DNA of 64,000 nucleotides, taken from assembly GCA_965220315.1 (NCBI GenBank), contig CBDCPP010000002.1, positions 910,179 through 974,178 on the forward strand, in the 5' to 3' direction. The DNA comes from JAPOXK01 sp965220315 (GTDB lineage: Bacteria > Chloroflexota > Dehalococcoidia > Bin125). Under the pieces are notes generated by a model that was not told the origin of the DNA, ran no database searches, and saw only the letters and a program-made list of their open reading frames with translations. The position numbers and the translations under genes were made by a program. Within the stretch, counting starts at the first letter, position 1. Each line of letters opens with the position of its first letter. Positions 1 to 8,761 of this stretch are shown one piece after another.

Positions 1-139
1 GCGTTAGGAAAATGGTGTCGAAGAGCACGGGGGCATGGTACCGACCGCGCGTATTGCGGAGTCGCGTAACATGGTGCTAACTCGTGTCAAGATGCCGGTG
101 CGAGAATGCCTCCGCATGCTGGATGGTTGAAGGGCGGCG

Positions 140-1276
140 ATGGCCGAACGTCATATTACGCGCGCCGTACGGGTTGGGCCGCTGACGCTGGGTGGAGGGG
201 CGCCGATCGCGGTCCAGTCGATGGCGGCGACGCGCACGCAGGACATTGATGCGACGGTGCGGCAGGTGGAGCTGATTGAGGCTGCGGGAGCCGATTTGGT
301 GCGGGTGGCAGTGGACTCCAAGCGAGACGTGGAGGCGCTGGCGGAAGTACGGCAACGGACGTCGGCACCGCTCTCGGTCGACCTGCAGGAGAACTACCGG
401 CTGGCGGTACTCGTGGCGCCCCATGTGGACAAGATGCGCTACAACCCCGGGCACCTACACCACCATGAGAAGGATCGCACCGTTGAGCGGAAGGTGGCGT
501 TCCTGGCGGAGGCGGCGATGGAGCACGACTGTGCGCTGCGCGTGGGAGTTAATTGTGGCTCGGTGGATCCACGGATGTTGGAGCGCTACGGCAGCGATCA
601 CGTCAGCGGGATGGTGGCCAGCGCGCTGGAGCATTGCGAGTTGCTGGACCGGATGGGGTTTGAACGCTACGTGGTTTCACTAAAGGATTCGGACTGGCGC
701 AAGGTCGTGGAAGGAAATCAACGTTTCGCGTCCGAGCGGCCCGATGTTCCGCTGCACTTGGGAGTGACGGAGGCCGGGATGCCACCGGAGGGTGAGATCA
801 AGACACGGGTAGCTTTCGAGCAGCTGATCACGAAGGGGATCGGCGACACGGTCCGGGTTTCGCTGACGCTGCCTTTCGAGGAGAAAGGGCGCGAGGTGAC
901 GGTGGCGCGGGAGATCATTGCGGATATTCAGGCTGGGCGGTTCCGGTCGGTGCCCGCGTCGCTGGACCAAGGGTTGAACATCATTTCTTGCCCATCCTGC
1001 TCGCGGGTGGAGAACGAGGCATTCATCGAGTTGGCGCAGGACGTCAAGGGGATGACGGCCTATGCCAAGGATCACGATGTCACCATTGCGGTGATGGGCT
1101 GCCGGGTGAACGGTCCTGGGGAAACGGACGACGCGGATCTTGGCTTATGGTGCGGGCCGGTTGCGGTCAACCTGAAGCGAGGCGAGAAGAGCTTGGGCTC
1201 CTACTCCTACGACGAGGTGCTGGGCAAGCTGCGGGGGGAGTTGGACGCGATCATCGCGGAGCGCGCCGCCGTCTAG
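140..1276 (+). CDS. ispG: 4-hydroxy-3-methylbut-2-enyl diphosphate synthase (IspG/GcpE)
   Basis: 378 aa. Cytosolic [4Fe-4S] enzyme of the methylerythritol phosphate pathway that reductively converts MEcPP to HMBPP. The N-terminal barrel opens with GAPIAVQSM, and the C-terminal cluster-binding part keeps SCPSC (Cys284, Cys287) and MGCRVNGPGE (Cys321), the three expected ligands. Length fits the short bacterial form without the extra plant domain. ATG is preceded by AAGGG at good spacing. The 139 bases upstream hold no gene; I see only a weak promoter-like TTGCGG box there. It converges on the dxr/rseP operon, whose dxr serves the same pathway. Confidence 0.96.
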   Translation: MAERHITRAVRVGPLTLGGGAPIAVQSMAATRTQDIDATVRQVELIEAAGADLVRVAVDSKRDVEALAEVRQRTSAPLSVDLQENYRLAVLVAPHVDKMRYNPGHLHHHEKDRTVERKVAFLAEAAMEHDCALRVGVNCGSVDPRMLERYGSDHVSGMVASALEHCELLDRMGFERYVVSLKDSDWRKVVEGNQRFASERPDVPLHLGVTEAGMPPEGEIKTRVAFEQLITKGIGDTVRVSLTLPFEEKGREVTVAREIIADIQAGRFRSVPASLDQGLNIISCPSCSRVENEAFIELAQDVKGMTAYAKDHDVTIAVMGCRVNGPGETDDADLGLWCGPVAVNLKRGEKSLGSYSYDEVLGKLRGELDAIIAERAAV

Positions 1277-1319
1277 CGCCGGCTTGTGGCTCGTGAGGGT
1301 GCTTGCTTTCGCTCCACGC

Positions 1320-3020
1320 TTACCGTAAGGCGCTTTCGCCGGCGATGGCGCGGATGATGTCGAAATAGCCGACGATCACCATGAACGCGATGATGATCGC
1401 GAAGCCGGTGAGGTGTACTAAGCCCTCTTTTTCGGGGGAGATGCGGCGGCCGCGCCGGGCGATCTCGATCAAGACGAACATGATGCGGCCGCCGTCGAGC
1501 ATCGGTAGGGGCAAGATGTTGATCACGGCTAGGTTGAGGCTGAGGAGAGCGGCGAGTTCGATGAGGCGGAGCCAACCGGCGCGCTCGATGATCTCGTCCG
1601 TGGCGCGGGCGAGGCCGATGGGGCCGCTGACCGTGATGGGGTCGCCGCCAGCGATCCAGGACCGGATGCGATTGCGCACAAGCATGAACGTGTCGACGGT
1701 GCGCACCCAGCCGGTCTCGACCGCACTGAAGAAGTCAGAGCGCTCCGTGACAGTAGTGGGGCGAAGGTTGGCGATGGTGATGCCCGTGGGACCTTGCTCC
1801 ACGCTGACTACCGTGCCGGGCGTCAGCCGTACGGGATCAATGTTGACGGCGTCGTAGATGACTTGGTTACGGACGAACAGGTCGTCGGCGATCGACTCTG
1901 CGGTATCGCCTTTCTGTACGACGTAGCGGGTGCCGTCTGGGAGTACAAGTTCGGTGCCTTCGTCAATGGGAAAGCCGGCGCCGAAGCCAGCGCCACGCAG
2001 TACCTGGGTCGCGTTAACACCTAGCAGGGCAGCGATGTCGTGGATGGTTTCGTCTGGCTGGATGACATGCTCAAGGTCCTGGGGCGCGAGCCGTGCTTGC
2101 ACGACGGTCGTGAAGAGTTGCAGCTGGGAGCTGCCCTGGCGTTGGGCAGTGCCTTCCACGCGGACTTCCCGCTCGACAACGAACTCCACGTGGTTGCCAA
2201 CGTTCAGCTGGATAGCGAGGGAGAGGTCGCCGGCGTGCTGGATGGGCTCACCATTGATGCTGACCACGCGATCGCCGGCCTGGAGTCCGGCGCGTTCGGC
2301 GGGAGCGCCCTCGACAACGGAGGTGATGACTGCGGGGCCCTCGGGCGCGGCCTGGGGGATAAGTGCAGCGACTGCGAAGAGCACGATCGGGATGATGAAG
2401 TTCGTGGCCGCGCCGGCCGCCATCACGGCGATGCGCACGGGGCGCGGCTTGGTGGCGAGGGAGCGAGGATCGGGACTGGTCTGGATACCGACAATGCTGC
2501 CGATCGCAGCAGCGGGTTCGGGGGAGTGCGTTGCCACATCGGTTGCCGTGGTGGCTGAGGTGGCCTGCGGCTCCAGAAGAAAAGTGCGCTGCTCCAGCTC
2601 GGGCCCGTGTGCACCCTGCCGCTCGCGCTCGATCTGGAGAGGGATCGAGTCGCTGCCGGCGGCGGCGAGGCGGAGTTGCTTGGCCAACTGCTCGTCGTTG
2701 TGGACAGGCGTGCCACCGACTTTCAGGATGACATCGCCTGGTTTCAAACCTGCGCGGGCGGCGGCACTCTGGATGTTGACCGTGTCGACGAAGACGCGCG
2801 CGCTTTCCTCCCCAGTGAGGCGCACGAAGCCGCCTAGGGGTAGCCAGTTGATCGAGTAGATCGTTTCGCCAAAGCGGATGCCGGCGATCCGCGGGGGCAT
2901 GCCGATGCCGAACTCTTCGACGCGCACGCCTGCGAGCTTGGCGGCGACGAAGTGGCCGAGTTCGTGCAAGATCACGAGTCCGAGCAGGATGGCGATGAAG
3001 GGAAGGATGGTGTCGAGCAC
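1320..3020 (-). CDS. rseP: RseP-like site-2 intramembrane metalloprotease with tandem LysM-like repeats
   Basis: 566 aa from a GTG at 3020, two bases after the dxr stop; this start gives the usual hydrophobic first helix (an upstream ATG at 3068 would overlap dxr). HELGH (His19, Glu20, His23) and LDGGR (Asp509) are the zinc site of M50 site-2 proteases, which cleave transmembrane anti-sigma factors. Two PDZ-like segments lie near residues 75-135 and 235-290. Unusually, two LysM-like segments follow at about 318-358 and 366-408 (the second begins YVVQKGDTAESIA), before the final membrane helices. The family is normally 350-450 aa, so the extra length is this insert. It is the last gene of the rpsB-to-rseP cluster. 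Confidence 0.9.
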   Translation of the reverse strand: MLDTILPFIAILLGLVILHELGHFVAAKLAGVRVEEFGIGMPPRIAGIRFGETIYSINWLPLGGFVRLTGEESARVFVDTVNIQSAAARAGLKPGDVILKVGGTPVHNDEQLAKQLRLAAAGSDSIPLQIERERQGAHGPELEQRTFLLEPQATSATTATDVATHSPEPAAAIGSIVGIQTSPDPRSLATKPRPVRIAVMAAGAATNFIIPIVLFAVAALIPQAAPEGPAVITSVVEGAPAERAGLQAGDRVVSINGEPIQHAGDLSLAIQLNVGNHVEFVVEREVRVEGTAQRQGSSQLQLFTTVVQARLAPQDLEHVIQPDETIHDIAALLGVNATQVLRGAGFGAGFPIDEGTELVLPDGTRYVVQKGDTAESIADDLFVRNQVIYDAVNIDPVRLTPGTVVSVEQGPTGITIANLRPTTVTERSDFFSAVETGWVRTVDTFMLVRNRIRSWIAGGDPITVSGPIGLARATDEIIERAGWLRLIELAALLSLNLAVINILPLPMLDGGRIMFVLIEIARRGRRISPEKEGLVHLTGFAIIIAFMVIVGYFDIIRAIAGESALR

Positions 3021-3022
3021 GG

Positions 3023-4177
3023 CTAGAATCGAGCCGCCAGCCAGTTGGTGGTGAAGTCTCGCGCCCAACGGTCAGCTTCGTCGATCTCGCCCAGTATGGG
3101 GTCTGGGGTGGAGGTGTGAGCGTTGAGGGCAGACTCGATCGCGGCTGGAATCTGAGTGAAGCGAAGCGTGCCTTTGAGGAAGGCATCGACGGCCACTTCG
3201 TCGGCGGCGGCGAGGACAGTGGGGTAGGTACCGCCTCGGTGACCGGCCTCCATGGCGAGGCGCAGGCAAGGGTAGCGGTCTAAGTCGGGCGTTTCGAAGG
3301 TGAGCGTGCCGATCGCAGGGAGGTCCAGGGGCGCGACGGTGGGCTGCAGGCGCTCGGGGTAGCTGAGCGCGCACTGAATTGGCAGGCGCATATCTGGGTT
3401 GCCGAGCTGCGCTTTGACCGAGCCATCACTGAACTCGACCAGGGAGTGCACGATCGATTCGGCGTGCTGAACGACTTCCACACGGTCATAGGGAACATCG
3501 AAGAGCCAGCGTGCCTCGATCGTTTCCAAGCCTTTGTTGAGAAGGGTGGCGGAGTCGACGGTGATCTTGGGCCCCATCTTCCACGTGGGATGGGCGAGCG
3601 CCTGCTCGGGCGTGACGTGGACCAGGGAACTGGCGGGGAGGTTGCGCAGAGCGCCGCCGGAGGCGGTGAGGATGATGCGTCGAATTTCGTTGCTCTCTTC
3701 ACCCCAGAGACACTGCCAGATTGCCGAGTGCTCCGAGTCGACGGGCCGCAATTGTCCACCGCCTTCGTCGATCGCGCGTCGCACTAAATGGCCGGCCATG
3801 ACGATCACTTCTTTGTTCGCGAGTGCGACCGCGATGCCCCGCTGGAGAGCGGTCAAGGTAGGCTCGAGACCGGCACGCCCTGCGGTGCCGACGGCCACCA
3901 CGTCGAGGTCGATGGCGGAAACCATTTCCTCTAGGGGGGTCACCGCTGCTCCAATCTGGGAAGCCAGGTCGGCCAGCGCCGCGGGGGCGGCACGCTCGCA
4001 CCAGAGGAGTTGAGGATGGAATTCCTGCGCCTGCTGGGCGAGCAGGTCGAGATTGCCGCCAGCCGCTAGACCTACCACTTGGAAGTGCGTAGGGAGGGAA
4101 CGGATGACATCAAGGGTCTGGGTACCGATGCTGCCAGTGCTGCCGAGGACGAGGACGCGAGTCAGACCACGGCCCAT
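3023..4177 (-). CDS. dxr: 1-deoxy-D-xylulose 5-phosphate reductoisomerase
   Basis: 384 aa. Commits DXP to the MEP pathway, giving MEP with NADPH. The N-terminal Rossmann motif VLGSTGSIGTQTLDV is intact; the catalytic core shows DSEHSAIWQ, LTASGGALR and KITVDSATLLNKGLE, with AQLGNPDMRLPI further on. Length is typical. The start overlaps the end of cdsA by 16 bases and the stop lies two bases before the rseP start, so translation is probably coupled. Together with ispG and uppS it makes this locus a small isoprenoid node. Confidence 0.96.
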   Translation of the reverse strand: MGRGLTRVLVLGSTGSIGTQTLDVIRSLPTHFQVVGLAAGGNLDLLAQQAQEFHPQLLWCERAAPAALADLASQIGAAVTPLEEMVSAIDLDVVAVGTAGRAGLEPTLTALQRGIAVALANKEVIVMAGHLVRRAIDEGGGQLRPVDSEHSAIWQCLWGEESNEIRRIILTASGGALRNLPASSLVHVTPEQALAHPTWKMGPKITVDSATLLNKGLETIEARWLFDVPYDRVEVVQHAESIVHSLVEFSDGSVKAQLGNPDMRLPIQCALSYPERLQPTVAPLDLPAIGTLTFETPDLDRYPCLRLAMEAGHRGGTYPTVLAAADEVAVDAFLKGTLRFTQIPAAIESALNAHTSTPDPILGEIDEADRWARDFTTNWLAARF

Positions 4178-5043
4178 AGTACGAAAAAGTATACCGTCGG
4201 CACGCCGAAAAGCAGACTGTCGAGACGGTCGGGTACGCCACCGTGGCCGGGAAGCATGCCACCGAGGTCTTTCACATCCAGTGATCGCTTCAGCGTGGAT
4301 TCAGCCAGATCGCCGATCCCTGCCATGAGGGGAAGGACGAGCGCCAGGATGACCATCTTCTCTAGCGGGACGTTGAGGTCGGGCAGAAGGTTGATCAGTA
4401 GGACGGCGGCGAAGCCGGCAGCGAAGCCGCCAAGTGCGCCTTCGACGGTCTTGTTGGGGCTAAGCTGTGGCACGAGCAGGCGGCGCCCGCCGAGCTTTCC
4501 CACGACGAAGGCACCAGTGTCGGCGGCCATGACGGCGAAGAGGGCGAGCAGGGTCCACTCCTCGCCTTGGGGTAGCTCTCGTAAGGCGACAAAGAAGCTG
4601 CCGAGCCAGGCGAAATAGATCAGCGCGAGGGCGGCATAGGCAAGACGGGGTGCGAGGGTGCGGATATCAGTCGGCTCGATTAGGCCACCAAGGCGCAGGC
4701 CGGTGCTGGTGGCGATCGGAAGCGCGGCGAGGGCAAGCAAAGCTGCTGTCAGAGGCCAGGTGCGGGGAATGTCATTGAAGAGGGCGACAGCCGGGACGGC
4801 GGCGGCGGCGGCGACCAAGATGGCGAGCAGTGGATCGCGCCGGGAGATTCCCACCGCAGGAGCGAACTCGATCATCGCGACGGCGAGCGTGAGCGCGACG
4901 ATGGCGGCCCAGAGTTCGCTGCTCTCTAGGATAACGACAACGACGATCGGCACGGCCGGCGCCGCGGTGACCACGCGCAGGAATAAGGGGGAGGAAACGA
5001 AAACCCGTCGTCCCCGGTTCCAGATCGCAGCGGCGACCGACAT
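4162..5043 (-). CDS. cdsA: phosphatidate cytidylyltransferase
   Basis: 293 aa membrane protein that makes CDP-diacylglycerol from phosphatidate and CTP, feeding phospholipid synthesis. About eight hydrophobic helices. The C-terminal family signature is complete: STLKRSLDVKDLG followed by LPGHGGVPDRLDS, containing the K-R, K-D and H-G-G-x-x-D-R-x-D positions. The start follows the uppS stop by three bases, and the 3' end overlaps dxr. This gene order (uppS-cdsA-dxr-rseP) is widespread in bacteria. Confidence 0.95.
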   Translation of the reverse strand: MSVAAAIWNRGRRVFVSSPLFLRVVTAAPAVPIVVVVILESSELWAAIVALTLAVAMIEFAPAVGISRRDPLLAILVAAAAAVPAVALFNDIPRTWPLTAALLALAALPIATSTGLRLGGLIEPTDIRTLAPRLAYAALALIYFAWLGSFFVALRELPQGEEWTLLALFAVMAADTGAFVVGKLGGRRLLVPQLSPNKTVEGALGGFAAGFAAVLLINLLPDLNVPLEKMVILALVLPLMAGIGDLAESTLKRSLDVKDLGGMLPGHGGVPDRLDSLLFGVPTVYFFVLWAVV

Positions 5044-5046
5044 GGA

Positions 5047-5820
5047 TCAGGCGCCGTTCCCGTCAGGCTGCGCGGAGCTGCGCGCTGGGGCGGCGCCGTT
5101 GCCGCGGCCGTCGTCGGCAAGCGCGCCGAACTTGCGCACGCGCCGTTGATAGATGGCGAGGGCCTCGTCGACATCTGTCTTGGAGAAGTCGGGCCAGTAG
5201 GTCGGAGTGCTGTGGTACTCCGCATAGGCGGCTTGCCAGAGTAGGAAGTTGGAGAGGCGCCACTCGCCGCCGGTGCGGACGATGAGGTCTGGGTCGGGGA
5301 GGCCGGCGGTGTAGAGACGGCTGGTGACGAGCGCCTCGTCGATCGCGTCGGGTGGGACGCCCTCGCTGGCGATGCGCTGCACGGCGTCGACGATCTCTGC
5401 GCGCGCGCCGTAGTTGAAGGCGGCACAGACGGTCATCTTGTCATTGTGGCGGGTCAACTCGACGGCATCCTCGATCTGTCGCTGCAGACGCGTGGGAAGC
5501 ACATCGATGCGGCCAATCCAGCGCAGCTGGACGCCGGCCTCGTGGAGGGGGCGTACTTCCTTGCGGATGGTGCGGGCGAGGATGCGCATGAGGGAATCCA
5601 CTTCCCATTTAGGGCGGGCCCAGTTCTCCGTGCTAAAGGCATAGAGCGTGAGGCATTCGACGCCGCGCTCGCCAAAGGTTTCAATGACGGTGCGGATATT
5701 CTCGGTGCCGGCGCGGTGACCGGCAGTGCGGGGAAGGCCGCGCGCCTCCGCCCAGCGACCGTTGCCGTCCATGATGAGCGCGACGTGGCGGGGAACGGAG
5801 GGCTGTTCGGGTTGGGCCAT
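5047..5820 (-). CDS. uppS: isoprenyl transferase (undecaprenyl/polyprenyl diphosphate synthase family)
   Basis: 257 aa cis-prenyltransferase. IMDGNGRWA carries the catalytic Asp, HRAG and LYAFSTENW are the substrate-binding blocks, and PDLIVRTGGEWRLSNF corresponds to the usual RTSGE-RLSNF loop, with Gly in place of Ser. Condenses IPP onto an allylic primer to make the lipid carrier for wall or glycan assembly. Chain length cannot be read from the sequence. It sits between frr and cdsA with 3-14 base spacers. Confidence 0.95.
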   Translation of the reverse strand: MAQPEQPSVPRHVALIMDGNGRWAEARGLPRTAGHRAGTENIRTVIETFGERGVECLTLYAFSTENWARPKWEVDSLMRILARTIRKEVRPLHEAGVQLRWIGRIDVLPTRLQRQIEDAVELTRHNDKMTVCAAFNYGARAEIVDAVQRIASEGVPPDAIDEALVTSRLYTAGLPDPDLIVRTGGEWRLSNFLLWQAAYAEYHSTPTYWPDFSKTDVDEALAIYQRRVRKFGALADDGRGNGAAPARSSAQPDGNGA

Positions 5821-5834
5821 GGGCGGCAGGGAGG

Positions 5835-6407
5835 CTAGACCTCCAGCAGCTCCTTTTCCTTTTCGGCGCCGTCTCTGTCCACTTGCTCCACGAAGCGGTG
5901 GGTGATCTTCTCCAGCTCTTCGTGCGCGCTGCGCTCGGCATCCTTGGAGATCTCTTTGGCCTTGAGCAGGGCACGCAGATCGTCTTGCACGTGGCGGCGC
6001 ACGTTGCGGATGGCGATGCGAGCGGCCTCGTTCTTTTGCGCGACTTGCTTGACCAATGCGCGCCGCCGTTCCTCGGTGAGCTCGGGGATGGCGAGACGTA
6101 CGACGACGCCATCGTTCTGGGGGTTCAGTCCCAGGTCCGAGCGCTGGATGCTTTTGGTGATGGGGTCAATGGCGTTCTTGTCCCAAGGCTGGATTACGAT
6201 GAGGCGTGCTTCAGGGGCGGTGATCGTGGCGAGCTGATTGAGTGGCAGGGTCGTATCGAAGTAATCGATCGGCAGGTGCTCGACCAAGGCTGGGTGGGCA
6301 CGCCCGGTGCGCACGGTCGCAAGTTCGCGCTTGAGAGCTTCAACGGCCCCGCGCATACGGTTCTCGGCGTCTTCTAGGGCGAGGGCGGTGAGGTCGTCGT
6401 CCGGCAT
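5835..6407 (-). CDS. frr: ribosome recycling factor
   Basis: 190 aa. Splits post-termination ribosomes together with EF-G. The long helical coil (AENRMRGAVEALKRELATVR, then TGRAHPALVE) and the domain II block (LIVIQPWDKNAIDPITKSI) match RRF closely, and the length is typical (about 185). It lies 28 bases after pyrH and 14 bases before uppS, the order seen in many bacteria. Confidence 0.96.
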   Translation of the reverse strand: MPDDDLTALALEDAENRMRGAVEALKRELATVRTGRAHPALVEHLPIDYFDTTLPLNQLATITAPEARLIVIQPWDKNAIDPITKSIQRSDLGLNPQNDGVVVRLAIPELTEERRRALVKQVAQKNEAARIAIRNVRRHVQDDLRALLKAKEISKDAERSAHEELEKITHRFVEQVDRDGAEKEKELLEV

Positions 6408-6435
6408 GATCTCTCAGCGGGGCGCGCCGCCTCGA

Positions 6436-7185
6436 CTAGCTCGCCTCTCGGGTCAGCTTAGTCGGTATGGCGCCGACCATTGTCCCGGTGGAGCCATCGA
6501 TCACCGCCCGCACGATAGCGTCCAGAGGTGCGATGTCAAAGACCACGATAGGAAGATGGTTTTCTTCACAGAGAGAGAGGGCGGCAGTGTCCATGATCTG
6601 TACACGGTTGGTGATTGCGTCGCTGTAGCTGAGCGTGTCGTAACGCGCGGCGGTGGGATCGATGGCGGGATCGGTGGTGTAGACTCCGTCGACTCCGGTT
6701 TTGGCCATAAGCAGGCGCTGGGCACCGACTTCGACGCCGCGCAGGGCGGCGGCGGTATCGGTAGTGACGTAAGGATTGCCGGTGCCAGCGGCGAAGAGGA
6801 CGAGGCGGCCTTTCTCAAGGTGACGGATAGCGCGGCGACGGATGTAAGGCTCCGCGACTTGGGCTAGGGTGATGGCCGACATCGTGCGGACCTGAATTCC
6901 CTCTGCTTCGATGGCATCCTGCAGTGCCAGCGCGTTGATGACGGTGGCGAGCATCCCGGCGTAATCCGCGGTGGCGCGGTTGAAGCCGGCTTCGGCTGCA
7001 GTTGCCCCGCGGAAGAGGTTGCCGCCCCCGACGACGACGGCCATTTCGAAGCCGGCCTCGTGGCAGCGCTGAAGCTGACGGGCGATGCTACGGAGGGTGG
7101 GTGGGTCAAGACCGAAGGAGCGCGGCCCCAGCAGGGCCGCGCCGCTGAGCTTGAGCAGGACTCGCTCTTTGCGCGCGGCAGCCAT
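6436..7185 (-). CDS. pyrH: uridylate kinase
   Basis: 249 aa. Phosphorylates UMP to UDP with ATP; amino-acid-kinase fold. Visible blocks are VLLKLSGAALLG, VVVGGGNLFRG, DYAGMLATVINALALQ and FAAGTGNPYVTTDTAAALR, the nucleotide- and UMP-binding parts, followed by KTGVDGVYTTDP. Length is as expected for the bacterial hexameric enzyme. It sits 28 bases downstream of tsf. Confidence 0.96.
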   Translation of the reverse strand: MAAARKERVLLKLSGAALLGPRSFGLDPPTLRSIARQLQRCHEAGFEMAVVVGGGNLFRGATAAEAGFNRATADYAGMLATVINALALQDAIEAEGIQVRTMSAITLAQVAEPYIRRRAIRHLEKGRLVLFAAGTGNPYVTTDTAAALRGVEVGAQRLLMAKTGVDGVYTTDPAIDPTAARYDTLSYSDAITNRVQIMDTAALSLCEENHLPIVVFDIAPLDAIVRAVIDGSTGTMVGAIPTKLTREAS

Positions 7186-7213
7186 GCGGGCTCCTTCGGA
7201 GTGCTTTCAGCCG

Positions 7214-7714
7214 CTACTCGCCCAGACTGTAGCGCATCATGCGGCGCACCTTGATTTTCTCGCCGGTGCTGGCAATGGTTTCGTTGATGCGGTCCTGTAT
7301 GGACTTGGACTGGTCTTTAATAAAGGGCTGAGGGAGGAGGGCTCGCTGCTCGGGTGAGCCAGCCGCATCCGGGTTGAGGTCTTCGGGATGGATCACTTCA
7401 GGCCCCATTGAGGCAACCTGCATGGCGATGTCGTGCGCGAGCGTCTTGAAGAGATCCGTCCGAGCGACGAAGTCGGTTTCGCAGTTGAGTTCCACCATGG
7501 CGCCGATGCGGCCGCCATGGATATAGGATTCAACGAGGCCGTGTTTGGTCTCGCGGTCGGCACGCTTGGCCGCGGTGGCGAGGCCTTTGTCACGGAGGAT
7601 GGCGACGGCCTTATCCATGTCGCCGTCGGCTTCCTCTAGCGCTTGGCGGCAGTCCATAACGCCAGCCTGCGTACGCTCGCGCAGAGCTTTGATGGCGTCG
7701 ATGTTGATGACCAC
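7214..7714 (-). CDS. tsf: elongation factor Ts, short form
   Basis: 166 aa from a GTG start. Exchanges GDP on EF-Tu. The N-terminal UBA-like part (ALRERTQAGVMDCRQALEEA) and the core NCETDFVAR motif that contacts EF-Tu are present. It is much shorter than the roughly 280 aa E. coli protein because the second half of the core and the coiled coil are missing; short forms are normal in several phyla. Co-transcribed with rpsB, 17 bases downstream. Confidence 0.95.
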   Translation of the reverse strand: MVINIDAIKALRERTQAGVMDCRQALEEADGDMDKAVAILRDKGLATAAKRADRETKHGLVESYIHGGRIGAMVELNCETDFVARTDLFKTLAHDIAMQVASMGPEVIHPEDLNPDAAGSPEQRALLPQPFIKDQSKSIQDRINETIASTGEKIKVRRMMRYSLGE

Positions 7715-7731
7715 TGCGACTCTTTCTCTGG

Positions 7732-8484
7732 CTAGGTGGAACCGACGGGGACGGGCTCGGCTATCTCGGTAGCAGCTCCATCGACCTGTGCGGACTCGGC
7801 AGCGACGCGCCCCTCTAACGCGGCATCGGCGATCTGGGTGGTGATCATGCCGATAGCGCGGAAGGCGTCGTCATTGGAGGGAATAGGGTAGGTGATTGTG
7901 GTGGGGTCGCAGTTGGTGTCGCAAACGGCGACGATGGGGATGCCAAGGCGGTTGGCCTCAAGGACGGCGATGTTCTCTCTTGGGACATCAACGATGAAGA
8001 GGGCACCGGGCAGGCGGGTCATGTCGTGAAGCCCGCCGAGATAGCGGCGGAGACGGCGGAGCTCATCGCGGCGGCGCAGGGCTTCCTTCTTGGGTAGCGC
8101 GTCGAAACCGTTGGCGAACTCCATGCGCTCGAGTCGCTGCATGTAGCTAATGCGTGTCTGGATCGTTTGCCAGTTCGTGAGTGTGCCGCCGAGCCAGCGG
8201 TTGATGACGTAGGGCATCTGGCAGCGCTCGGCTTCAGTTTTGATGAGTTCTTGGGCCTGTTTCTTGGTGCCGACGAAGAGGATGTCGTCGCCCTCGGCGG
8301 CGGTCTGGCGGACGAAGTTGACGGCACTGTGGAGGAGATGAACGGTTTGGGCGAGGTCGAGGATGTGGATGCCGTTGCGGGCGGAATGGATGAAGGGCTT
8401 CATCTTGGGATTCCAACGCTGGGTTTGGTGTCCAAAGTGGACGCCGGCCTCCAAGAGTTCCTTCATGGTTGGTAGATCAGCCAT
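7732..8484 (-). CDS. rpsB: 30S ribosomal protein S2
   Basis: 250 aa. Start chosen at the ATG at 8484, which follows AGGAGGG and opens with MADLPTMKELLEAGVHFGHQ; a longer frame to 8616 only reads through the leader. S2 signatures visible include GVHFGHQTQRWNPKMKPFI, NRWLGGTLTNWQTI and GIPIVAVCDTNCDP. First gene of the rpsB-tsf-pyrH-frr cluster. The C-terminal tail beyond residue 225 is low in similarity to the core, as is common. Confidence 0.96.
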   Translation of the reverse strand: MADLPTMKELLEAGVHFGHQTQRWNPKMKPFIHSARNGIHILDLAQTVHLLHSAVNFVRQTAAEGDDILFVGTKKQAQELIKTEAERCQMPYVINRWLGGTLTNWQTIQTRISYMQRLERMEFANGFDALPKKEALRRRDELRRLRRYLGGLHDMTRLPGALFIVDVPRENIAVLEANRLGIPIVAVCDTNCDPTTITYPIPSNDDAFRAIGMITTQIADAALEGRVAAESAQVDGAATEIAEPVPVGST

Positions 8485-8531
8485 CACCCTCCTGCGTTCG
8501 CTGAGGCGTTCCTCGGTGAGCGCTCCCGCGC

Positions 8532-8557
8532 AAGAAAAAGCGGCCGGCACCGGCCGC
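8532..8557 (-). terminator. intrinsic terminator-like hairpin in the rpsB leader (candidate attenuator)
   Basis: On the minus strand a perfect GC-only inverted repeat (GCGGCCG, loop GTGC, CGGCCGC at 8540-8557) is followed directly by CTTTTTCTT-type sequence with five T residues at 8535-8539. It lies between the candidate promoter (8591-8620) and the rpsB start (8484), so it cannot end an upstream gene on that strand. It may act as an attenuator for the ribosomal-protein operon. Confidence 0.7.
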
Positions 8558-8590
8558 GCGCCACGGACCAGGGACCCTCTTTGAAAGGCC

Positions 8591-8620
8591 AGTATAGGCA
8601 GGGCGCGCGGAGGCAAGCAA
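8591..8620 (-). promoter_or_regulatory. candidate sigma70-type promoter for the rpsB operon
   Basis: Minus strand: TTGCTT (8615-8620), 18-base spacer, TATACT (8591-8596). This predicts a transcript start near 8584 and a leader of about 100 bases that includes the hairpin at 8540-8557. Confidence 0.6.
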
Positions 8621-8624
8621 TCAA

Positions 8625-8655
8625 GAGGGGATTATCCAGAAAACTAGCCAAGAAC
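8625..8655. repeat. direct repeat A, copy 1 (scar of a gene 3' end)
   Basis: 31 bases, 28 identical to 12516-12546. In copy 2 it is the coding end of the small minus-strand gene at 12486-12797 (residues ASLLDNP); in copy 1 the same minus-strand reading gives ASFLDNP but no gene surrounds it. It therefore looks like what remains of a second copy of that gene, just upstream of the rpsB promoter. Confidence 0.65.
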
Positions 8656-8761
8656 CAACGGTAGCAGCATGGTTGCCACAGTAGAGACGAGAGTGCAGAG
8701 TCCCCAGAAGGGGTGGGCGCGCCGTAGGCGTGAACGAGTCTTGCCCGCCAGGGGACAGGCC

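Noticed and set aside
8631..8640. DnaA-box-like TTATCCAGA in repeat A, hinting at a replication origin
   Set aside because: Single imperfect box per copy, no cluster, no dnaA/dnaN nearby; in copy 2 it is ordinary coding sequence.
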